Assembly (NCBI GenBank): GCA_019244985.1
Contig: JAFASB010000065.1
Span: 1-5,021, forward strand
Source of the DNA: Acidimicrobiia bacterium
GTDB taxonomy: Bacteria; Actinomycetota; Acidimicrobiia; Acidimicrobiales; AC-14
Length of the DNA: 5,021 bases
Direction: 5' to 3'
Positions within the stretch are counted from its first letter, which is position 1. Each line of letters opens with the position of its first letter. The notes beneath the pieces are model-generated. The model worked only from the letters and a program-made list of their open reading frames with translations, made no database searches and was not told where the DNA came from. The position numbers and the translations under genes are program-made. Positions 1-4,261 of this stretch are shown one piece after another.

Positions 1-1
1 G

Positions 2-55
2 GCCTTCGCTCCCGTCCTTCGGGACGCGGGTCTGCTGAGCGAGGCAGCGGCGTGA
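2..55 (+). CDS. C-terminal tail of an upstream gene (partial)
   Basis: An open frame enters from the left edge and stops at TGA 53-55. The visible residues are AFAPVLRDAGLLSEAAA, too few to identify a family. The stop overlaps the next gene's GTG start in a GTGA arrangement, so the two genes are almost certainly translated from one mRNA. Because VWA-metallopeptidase genes of the next type are commonly preceded by a MoxR-like AAA ATPase gene, that is the best guess for this tail. The guess rests on context alone; nothing in the 17 residues proves it. Confidence 0.6.
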   Translation, partial: AFAPVLRDAGLLSEAAA

Positions 56-1368
56 ACGCCCGGGGCCTCGATGCGGACGCTGCTCGCAAGCTGAATGCGG
101 CGGGGCTGTTGGCGGTGGAGGCGGCGCCGTATCTGGCCGCCGCGCTCTTTCGGGTCTATGCGGTCGCGGCGCCGGGGCTGGGCACCTTCGCGGTCGACCG
201 CGGCTGGCGGCTGTATGTGGATCCAGACGCGCTGGGTCGTTGGGGACCGAAGCTCGCAGCGGGCGTACTGCTCCATGAGGTCAGCCACCTCCTGCGCGAC
301 CACGGCGGGCGCCAGGAGAGCCATGGCGCCTACGACAATGAGCTTTGGAACTTGGCCGCTGACGCCACCATTAATGCCGACCTGGTGACTGCCGGTATCA
401 CACTGCCCGAGGGCTGCGTGGTACCCGAAACGCTGGGCCTTGGGAGCGGCGAGTTGGCCGAGACCTACTACGACGCGCTGCTGTCACGCTTCCCGGACCG
501 CCAGGAAGAGGCGTGCGCCAGCGCCCACGGACCGAGTGCGGAGAGCGAGAGCGCCGGGGCTGGCACCGACGCCTCGGGCGACGCGCCGGGGACGGGCGAT
601 GGGACGTGTGGCTCGGGTGCGGGCGGCGTTAGGCGGGCGTGGGAGCTGGACGACGCCGACTCCGCAGCACCGGCGCTGGGACCCGAGGCCGCTGACCTGA
701 TCCGCCGCCGGGTCGCCCAGGAGGTCGTGGCACACAAGGGCCGGGGCACGGTTCCCGGCGGCTGGGAGCGGTGGGCCGAACACACGTTGGCGCCCCCGGT
801 GGTGCCGTGGCGGCAGGTGCTCGCATCTGCGGTACGGCGGGCCGTGGCCTGGCGCGCCGGGCAGGTGGACTACACCTACCGGCGTCCCGGTCGGCGGCGG
901 CTGCCCCGCGTCGTCATGCCCGCCATGCATCGCCCGGTACCGACCGTCGCCGTCGTGGTGGACACGTCAGGGTCGATGGGCGCAGACGAGCTGGCGGCGG
1001 CAATGAGCGAGGTCCAGGGGGTCAGCCGTGCCGTGGGGGTACGGGGCCGTGGGCTGCAAGTGCTGGCGGTTGACGCTGCGGTGCAGTCAGTCAGCGTGGT
1101 GTGCGATCCGTCACGGATCGAGTTGAAGGGCGGCGGCGGGACCGATATGCGCGTGGGCATTGCCGCGGCCGAAAAGCTGCAACCCCGCCCTGGCGCAGTA
1201 GTGGTCCTGACCGACGGGTTCACGCCTTGGCCGACCGAGCCGACGACGGCTCGGCTGGTGTGTGCCTTGATCGGCGGGGCCGACAGCGTGGAGCACGCGC
1301 GTCGGTCGTACCCGCCGCCGTCGTGGGCGACGGTGATCGAGGTCGTCGACGCTGCGGCGGCGGCTTGA
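52..1368 (+). CDS. VWA-like domain metallopeptidase (DUF2201 type)
   Basis: The 438-aa protein has two domains. Residues about 15-145 form a zincin-like putative metallopeptidase domain, with HEVSH at 75-79 (the HExxH zinc site, in LLHEVSHLLRDH) and the companion segment WNLAADATIN at 99-108, which is typical of the family. Residues about 155-195 are a Gly/Ser/Ala/Asp-rich low-complexity linker. Residues about 297-435 are a von Willebrand A-like domain with an intact MIDAS: DTSGS at 304-308, a Gly run with T364-D365, and LTDG at 386-389. No signal peptide or membrane segment is visible, so it is probably cytoplasmic. The GTG start has GAGG at 41-44, 7 nt upstream, and overlaps the preceding stop. 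Related proteins usually work beside a MoxR-type AAA ATPase in presumed chaperone-like or stress modules. The substrate is unknown, and peptidase activity is inferred only from the HExxH motif. Confidence 0.9.
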   Translation: MNARGLDADAARKLNAAGLLAVEAAPYLAAALFRVYAVAAPGLGTFAVDRGWRLYVDPDALGRWGPKLAAGVLLHEVSHLLRDHGGRQESHGAYDNELWNLAADATINADLVTAGITLPEGCVVPETLGLGSGELAETYYDALLSRFPDRQEEACASAHGPSAESESAGAGTDASGDAPGTGDGTCGSGAGGVRRAWELDDADSAAPALGPEAADLIRRRVAQEVVAHKGRGTVPGGWERWAEHTLAPPVVPWRQVLASAVRRAVAWRAGQVDYTYRRPGRRRLPRVVMPAMHRPVPTVAVVVDTSGSMGADELAAAMSEVQGVSRAVGVRGRGLQVLAVDAAVQSVSVVCDPSRIELKGGGGTDMRVGIAAAEKLQPRPGAVVVLTDGFTPWPTEPTTARLVCALIGGADSVEHARRSYPPPSWATVIEVVDAAAAA

Positions 1369-1377
1369 GGGAGCGGC

Positions 1378-1407
1378 GGCCGTCGTCGTGTCGTCGTCTG
1401 GACGGCC
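1378..1407 (+). terminator. Possible stem-loop after the VWA peptidase gene
   Basis: GGCCGTC at 1378-1384 and GACGGCC at 1401-1407 form a perfect 7-bp inverted repeat around a 16-nt loop of GTC repeats, ten bases after the stop codon. There is no T-tract, which is common in high-G+C actinobacteria. It could end the upstream operon, but in sequence this rich in G+C a chance inverted repeat of this size is also credible. Confidence 0.3.
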
Positions 1408-1416
1408 AGGCATGCG

Positions 1417-1470
1417 TGTCATACCCGCAGTTTATGCTGGTGGGTGTGAGGGTGGTGCAGGAACAGACGA
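1417..1470 (+). repeat. Left-end repeat, copy 1
   Basis: This 54-bp stretch aligns without gaps to 3978-4031 with 47 identical positions by manual count. It opens with TGTCATACC and the short inverted repeat CATA(1420-1423)/TATG(1432-1435), and ends in GGAACAGACGA. In both copies the frame beginning at the ATG inside the repeat reads MLVGV..V.EQT. In this copy that frame stops at 1515-1517. It probably represents the left end of the miniature element. Confidence 0.8.
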
Positions 1471-1503
1471 AGCGGCGACGCAACACCCTGGCCGCGGGAA
1501 CCA

Positions 1504-1553
1504 CCCGAGCAGCATGACGCTGCAGTCGGGAATCCCACGCCCTCAGGCGTGGG
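1504..1553 (+). other. Double-hairpin right end, omegaRNA-like 3' scaffold
   Basis: Two stems lie back to back. The first pairs CCCGA (1504-1508) with TCGGG (1526-1530) and GCAGC (1509-1513) with GCTGC (1519-1523), with a two-base AG bulge and a 5-nt loop. The second is the perfect stem CCCACGCC/GGCGTGGG (1534-1541 with 1546-1553). In tnpB-carrying elements this part of the right end is transcribed as the 3' scaffold of the omegaRNA. Whether it is transcribed here, where tnpB is absent, cannot be seen. The second stem is also the transposase recognition hairpin. Confidence 0.55.
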
Positions 1554-1578
1554 AGGACGTCAAAGGGAGACGATTCTG

Positions 1579-2184
1579 ATGGAAGTCCAGCACCTGCTGG
1601 CGGTCACCGGAGACGACGCCGAGGGGGCGCTCGCAAACGCCACCGCCTTCCTCGACGTGGCCGTCGAAAGGGTCTTCGACTACGAGACCGACTACCGGCT
1701 CGCGTGGGACGGGCCGTTCCCGGGCCACGACGCCATCCTGCCTTACGCCCCTGACTCCGAGCGGTTTCGCCAGGCGGTCGTAGCGATGCAGGAGGCGCGG
1801 GACCGGACCTTCCGGGGTCTGCGCGACCAACTCACGGGCACCCGTGTGCGCCCTGACGACCTGCCCCCCGAGACAGTCATGGGCCTCCCTATCGGCGCCG
1901 ACCGTATTTCTGCTCACAATGCCGAGATGGCGGCCACGTTTCAGAGCCTGCTCGCCTCCGAGACCCTTCCCGACGAATCCCGTGACGACCACGGCTCGCT
2001 AACCGCAACAGGAGAGGTGGGCTGGCTGTTGCGGCGCCTGGGCACCCTGGTCGAGGGTGAGTACTGCTTCGAGTCGATGTTCTACGACACGGTGGCCGAG
2101 ACCGCCTCCCCACGCCAGCTCTACGAGCGCTGCGACAGGGACCCCACCCACCAGTGGCTCGTCGCCGTCGACCTCCACATCTGA
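1579..2184 (+). CDS. Hypothetical protein, 201 aa
   Basis: I do not recognise this protein. It is soluble-looking and acidic, with no signal peptide or membrane segment. It appears mostly helical: helical stretches around residues 13-40 and 58-88, then a Pro/Asp-rich loop (RPDDLPPE, 90-98), and further helices at 110-130, 143-160 and 165-185. It ends in QWLVAVDLHI. Third codon positions are strongly G/C, which supports real coding. I place the start at ATG 1579, because AAGGGAGA (1563-1570) lies about 8 nt upstream. The in-frame ATG at 1549 falls inside the transposon right-end hairpin and is unlikely to be used. The gene therefore begins only 16 bp beyond the inserted element, which supplies its immediate upstream sequence. 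Its original promoter may have been displaced, or the gene may be read from the element or from the VWA operon. Confidence 0.8.
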   Translation: MEVQHLLAVTGDDAEGALANATAFLDVAVERVFDYETDYRLAWDGPFPGHDAILPYAPDSERFRQAVVAMQEARDRTFRGLRDQLTGTRVRPDDLPPETVMGLPIGADRISAHNAEMAATFQSLLASETLPDESRDDHGSLTATGEVGWLLRRLGTLVEGEYCFESMFYDTVAETASPRQLYERCDRDPTHQWLVAVDLHI

Positions 2185-2234
2185 GCCGTGACCCGCCACG
2201 ACACACGCCGCCTCGCCCACCACGCGCAACGCGC

Positions 2235-2350
2235 CGTGCGTCTCGAGCGGCGATGTCGTCCACGTACTCAAAGATGTGCGTGAAGGCCTCGCAGACGAAC
2301 GGGCGGCCGATCGGTCGGGCTGACAGCGTGAGGCACACAAAGTTGCTGTG
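2235..2350 (-). pseudogene. Possible minus-strand coding remnant
   Basis: On the minus strand, from about 2350 down to 2235, one frame reads NFVCLTLSARPIGRPF followed by VCEAFTHIFEYVDDIAARDA. Its codons are almost all G/C-ending, and the residue mix looks like a real protein rather than shadow translation. Beyond it the frame decays into Arg/Gly-rich sequence typical of non-coding reading. An in-frame TGA lies just upstream, and no ribosome binding site precedes the GTG at 2338. I cannot name the family. It is either a broken gene fragment left by rearrangement or a chance open frame. Confidence 0.25.
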
Positions 2351-2351
2351 T
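2335..2351. promoter_or_regulatory. Candidate operator, ACACA-N7-TGTGT
   Basis: ACACA (2335-2339) and TGTGT (2347-2351) form a 5-bp inverted repeat with a 7-nt spacer, 30 bp upstream of the proposed start of the first double winged-helix gene. Wider arms, TGACA (2321-2325) and TGTCA (2349-2353), are also complementary. HxlR-type regulators commonly bind short inverted repeats near their own or divergent promoters. The site is therefore a candidate for autoregulation, but the short arms make chance a real possibility. Confidence 0.3.
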
Positions 2352-2380
2352 CACCGACGCCGAGGAAAGATTGACTCCCG

Positions 2381-3037
2381 TTGGCACCCGTATCCAATCG
2401 CTGGGGCACCATCCGTCAAGGGGGAGGCGGCGTCCCTGCGCTCGATGGGCGCTGGACCGTGCGACTCTTGGCTGCGCTGGCCGCCGGGCCGCTGCACTAC
2501 AGCGACATCGCTCGGGCGCTTGAGGGCATCTCCCCGACGGTCCTGAACGAGCGGTTGCGCGACGTGGTCGATCGCGGCCTCGTCCGTCACGGCGGCAACG
2601 GCTCTCCGTACAGCTTGGCAGCCTCGACCGCACCCCTCGGCGACGCCCTGCGTGAGTTGCGGGCGAGGGCGCAAGTCGTCGATGGCTCCGGCCGCGCGCT
2701 CGCGCCGCCGGGCGGGGTGTTGGGCATCGTGGAGCGGCGCTGGGCTCTGGCGATCTTGATGTGCTTGCTGGACGGGCCGAGGCGCTACTCCGAGATTGGC
2801 AAAACGCTCCCGGCGATGTCGGGATATACCCAGTCGCACAGAATGCGGGAGCTGGCCGACGCGAGGCTCGTCGAGCGCAGGGTCGCGCAGGGCCCACCCC
2901 TCTCGACGAGTTACCTGCTGAGCCCCGAGGGCGAGACTCTCCGGCCGGCTCTGGAGGCGATTCGTCGGTGGCAGAGGACCCTCGCCGCCGGTGAGCGGCA
3001 GGCCAGGCCATGCACAACCTTGAGGCAGGTGGACTAG
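2381..3037 (+). CDS. Tandem double HxlR-type winged-helix regulator, 218 aa
   Basis: The protein contains two consecutive HxlR-like winged helix-turn-helix domains. The first (about 20-95) has LDGRWTVRLL, GPLHYSDIARAL, the recognition-helix pattern SPTVLNERLRDV and the wing RGLVRH. The second (about 115-200) has VERRWALAIL, GPRRYSEIGKTL, SHRMRELADARLVERR and the C-terminal LSPEGETLRPALEAI. Normal HxlR proteins have one such domain in about 100-120 aa and dimerise, so this looks like a covalent dimer. It probably acts as a cytoplasmic DNA-binding transcription factor; no ligand or redox cysteine motif is evident. An in-frame TGA at 2372-2374 forces the start downstream of it. TTG 2381 is the only early start codon, with GAGGAAAG 11 nt upstream. 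The second domain's recognition helix (MSGYTQSHRMREL) departs from the usual pattern and may have lost specificity. Confidence 0.85.
   Translation: MAPVSNRWGTIRQGGGGVPALDGRWTVRLLAALAAGPLHYSDIARALEGISPTVLNERLRDVVDRGLVRHGGNGSPYSLAASTAPLGDALRELRARAQVVDGSGRALAPPGGVLGIVERRWALAILMCLLDGPRRYSEIGKTLPAMSGYTQSHRMRELADARLVERRVAQGPPLSTSYLLSPEGETLRPALEAIRRWQRTLAAGERQARPCTTLRQVD
3027..3032 (+). promoter_or_regulatory. Ribosome binding site inside the preceding gene's end
   Basis: AGGTGG at 3027-3032 lies 8 nt before the TTG at 3041 and within the last codons of the upstream regulator gene. It decides the start of the second gene and indicates translation coupled to, or re-initiating after, the TAG at 3035-3037. 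Confidence 0.6.
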
Positions 3038-3040
3038 GAC

Positions 3041-3625
3041 TTGCCCTGCGCTAGTTCTTCGGTCAACCCGCGTCAATACGCGATCGCACTCGCTCTCCTG
3101 CAGGGCCGGTGGAGCATTCGCCTTCTTGCCACGCTCGCCGAGGGGCCCCTTCGATACTCGGACCTCATGTCCGCGCTCCCAGGCGTGTCGCCGACCGTGC
3201 TCAACGCGCGCCTTCCGCGTCTGGCCGACAGCGGTTTGGTGAGCCACGGCCACGCCCGCTCTCTATACGAGTTGACCCGCACCGGCATGTCGCTTGGACG
3301 TGCCCTGCGCCCACTGTGCGAGCGTGCTCCCGCAGATGCCATTGCCGTGATCGAGCACCGGTGGGCATTGCCCATCCTGTTGTTGCTGGGAGACGGGCCG
3401 GCCCGGTTCTCCGAGATCGAGCGGGCGTTTCCAGCGATGGCCCCTGACACCCTGTCCGCCCGCCTTCGTGAACTGGGCGATTCGGGACTCGTTGAGCGCC
3501 ACGTGGAGCCCGGGCCACCGGTCTCGACCCTCTACTCCCTCACCAAAGAGGGGGAGCGGCTGCGGCCTGCCCTCGCCCGGATCCGTCGCTGGGCCGACGA
3601 TTCGCGTCGACGCCAAGGGTTCTGA
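3041..3625 (+). CDS. Second tandem double HxlR-type winged-helix regulator, 194 aa
   Basis: This is a paralogue of the preceding gene with the same two-domain plan. Domain 1 (about 18-95) has LLQGRWSIRLL, GPLRYSDLMSAL, SPTVLNARLPRL and DSGLVSH. Domain 2 (about 100-190) has VIEHRWALPIL, GPARFSEIERAF, the well-kept recognition helix DTLSARLRELGDSGLVER and the C-terminal LTKEGERLRPALARIRRW. The two proteins are clearly homologous along their length but diverged, so the gene duplication is old. The start is TTG 3041, three bases after the upstream TAG and in the same frame. It is probably a DNA-binding transcription factor acting with, or heterodimerising with, its neighbour. The last 16 bases overlap the degraded phosphoesterase frame that follows, suggesting the two were once translationally coupled. 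Confidence 0.88.
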   Translation: MPCASSSVNPRQYAIALALLQGRWSIRLLATLAEGPLRYSDLMSALPGVSPTVLNARLPRLADSGLVSHGHARSLYELTRTGMSLGRALRPLCERAPADAIAVIEHRWALPILLLLGDGPARFSEIERAFPAMAPDTLSARLRELGDSGLVERHVEPGPPVSTLYSLTKEGERLRPALARIRRWADDSRRRQGF

Positions 3626-3977
3626 TCGTCGGCGACGTCGCCGGCCACCTCAGTGCCCTGGACGACGGGAGAGGGGGTGGGCGATCGAGGCGGGGCACGA
3701 CGTCCTGGGGCCGCTTCGGGGTGTCGGTACGGGACGGCGACATTCCCCCGGGCAGCGTCGTGCTGCAGGTGGGCGACCTCATCGGGCGCAGCAGCGAATC
3801 AGTGGCGACCGTTGCGGCGGTCGAGCGCGTCCGGCGAACCCAGTCGGACCGCTGGGTCCAACTCGCCGGCAACCATGAGCTGCACCATCTCGGCGGTCAC
3901 CAGCGAGGAGACGGTGTCGACCATGCGCGAGCGGCTTTGCCTCAGGAGCAGTCCTATAGCGCGGCGGCCGTCGAGGC
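3610..3977 (+). pseudogene. Truncated calcineurin-like metallophosphoesterase
   Basis: One frame carries the N-terminal metal-binding motifs of the calcineurin-like phosphoesterase family in the right order: GDVAGH (3631-3648, cf. GDxHG), GDLIGR (3772-3789, cf. GDxxDRG) and GNHE (3868-3879), the last in the family-like context WVQLAGNHE. No ATG, GTG or TTG precedes the first motif after the in-frame stop at 3493-3495. The natural start position is ACG 3610-3612, giving TPRVLIVGDVAGH, so an ATG-to-ACG change is plausible. The stretch between motifs 1 and 2 (about 3661-3720) is Gly/Arg-rich and may be frameshifted. After GNHELHHLGG the family character disappears. The usual C-terminal histidine motifs are missing, and the left-end repeat begins at 3978. 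A non-functional gene remnant is the best reading. The start-codon mutation and frameshift are inferences. Confidence 0.7.
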
Positions 3978-4031
3978 TGTCATACCCTCAGCGTATGCTG
4001 GTGGGCGTGATGATGGTGGAGGAACAGACGA
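3978..4031 (+). repeat. Left-end repeat, copy 2
   Basis: This 54-bp sequence matches 1417-1470 at 47 positions without gaps and in the same orientation. Here the opening stem is longer: CATAC (3981-3985) pairs with GTATG (3993-3997) around a 7-nt loop. No matching right-end hairpin (GAAT, CCCACGCC/GGCGTGGG, TCAA) occurs between here and the right edge of the window. This may be a solo left end, a deletion derivative, or the start of a longer element whose right end lies outside. The repeat sits exactly between the broken phosphoesterase and the next operon, and its 3' part overlaps the proposed start of the next gene. Confidence 0.75.
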
Positions 4032-4261
4032 CAAGAGTTTGCGAGCGGGCGTGCGAGCGGTGCGTGCAGAGCCTCTCGCCGGGACTGGCGAAGCTGGTGG
4101 AGGCTGCCATGGGATGGCGCGGGATCGAACCCGAGCGTGCCCTCGCTCTGGCCCAGGGCGCCGATCCCCTCGATGACGACGAGCGCATTGTGGCATCGCC
4201 GTTGCGGGCGGGTTGGGTCGTTGCAGAGGCGACCGAGAAGGCAACAGGAGGCCCGAGGTGA
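4013..4261 (+). CDS. Small hypothetical protein, about 82 aa
   Basis: I do not recognise this small protein. It has a cysteine-bearing helix near the start (RVCERACERC, residues 8-17), a helical middle (LAKLVEAAMGWRGIEPERALALAQ), an acidic turn (DPLDDDER) and a C-terminal helix. There is no signal peptide or membrane segment. Coding is supported by its GTGA overlap with the following gene, whose AGGAGG lies within this gene's end. The start is uncertain. ATG 4013 with the weak GGTGGG 7 nt upstream is preferred, but ATG 3995, ATG 4010 and GTG 4016 are in frame. All four lie inside the transposon-like repeat, so the N-terminal seven or so residues are repeat-derived. The original start may have been replaced when the repeat arrived. 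Confidence 0.6.
   Translation: MVEEQTTRVCERACERCVQSLSPGLAKLVEAAMGWRGIEPERALALAQGADPLDDDERIVASPLRAGWVVAEATEKATGGPR
4246..4251 (+). promoter_or_regulatory. Consensus ribosome binding site AGGAGG
   Basis: A perfect AGGAGG ends 6 nt before the GTG at 4258. It settles that start and shows that the downstream gene is meant to be translated strongly and coupled to the small gene before it. Confidence 0.8.

Larger units (their letters stand above)
1417..1563 (+). mobile_element. Non-autonomous IS200/IS605-family miniature element
   Basis: A segment of about 147 bp between two genes has ends like those of IS200/IS605-type single-strand transposons. Its left part (1417-1470) is repeated at 3978-4031 and begins with a small CATA/TATG stem. 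Its right part carries GAAT (1530-1533), then a perfect 8-bp hairpin CCCACGCC/GGCGTGGG with a CTCA loop (1534-1553), then a six-base linker and TCAA (1560-1563). This is the order known for the IS608 right end, where GAAT is the guide for the TCAA cleavage site. No tnpA or tnpB is present between the ends; the longest in-frame remnant starts MLVGVRVVQEQT and stops after 27 codons. It is best called a MITE/PATE-like derivative. The exact left boundary is uncertain, because no clear target tetranucleotide precedes it. Confidence 0.75.
2185..2380. other. Intergenic region ahead of the regulator genes
   Basis: This 196-bp gap holds no convincing plus-strand gene. It contains an 8-bp palindrome CCGATCGG (2307-2314), the inverted repeat listed separately (2335-2351), and GAGGAAAG (2362-2369), which can serve as the ribosome binding site for the first winged-helix gene. 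The promoter of the tandem regulators should lie here. No -35/-10 pair is convincing: TTGCTG (2344-2349) and AAGATT (2367-2372) are 17 nt apart, but the second box is poor. A short minus-strand frame with coding-like composition crosses the middle and is listed separately. Confidence 0.5.

Noticed and set aside
771..1073. Plus-strand and minus-strand frames inside the VWA gene (e.g. 771-1073, 876-1223)
   Set aside because: They are shadows of the VWA domain with biased Arg/Gly/Ala content, no ribosome binding sites and no motifs.
1381..1400. CGTCGTCGTG/TCGTCGTCTG short repeats as a tandem array or CRISPR-like unit
   Set aside because: They are only a few GTC triplets in G+C-rich intergenic DNA. 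No regularly spaced repeats of CRISPR length occur anywhere in the window.
1549..1578. Upstream ATG at 1549 as the start of the 201-aa gene
   Set aside because: It lies inside the right-end hairpin of the mobile element and has no ribosome binding site. ATG 1579 has AAGGGAGA at good spacing.
2371..2396. TTGACT...TATCCA as a promoter for the first regulator
   Set aside because: The spacing is only 14 nt, and the would-be transcription start would fall after the only usable start codon at 2381.
2351..3253. A 300-codon minus-strand open frame, and a 249-codon one at 2268-3017
   Set aside because: Both are antisense to the well-supported HxlR domains. Their translations are Arg/Pro/Ala-rich with no recognisable motif, as expected opposite G+C-rich genes.
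3653..4012. N-terminal extension of the 82-aa gene back to 3653, giving a 202-aa protein
   Set aside because: This frame overlaps the phosphoesterase motifs in another frame and is Arg/Ser-rich without any motif. The gene-like character begins only after the repeat.
3721..4176. GTG 3721 as the start of an intact 151-aa protein
   Set aside because: The same frame already carries the first phosphoesterase motif at 3631-3648, and the downstream part runs through the repeat into low-complexity sequence. It is a fragment, not a gene.
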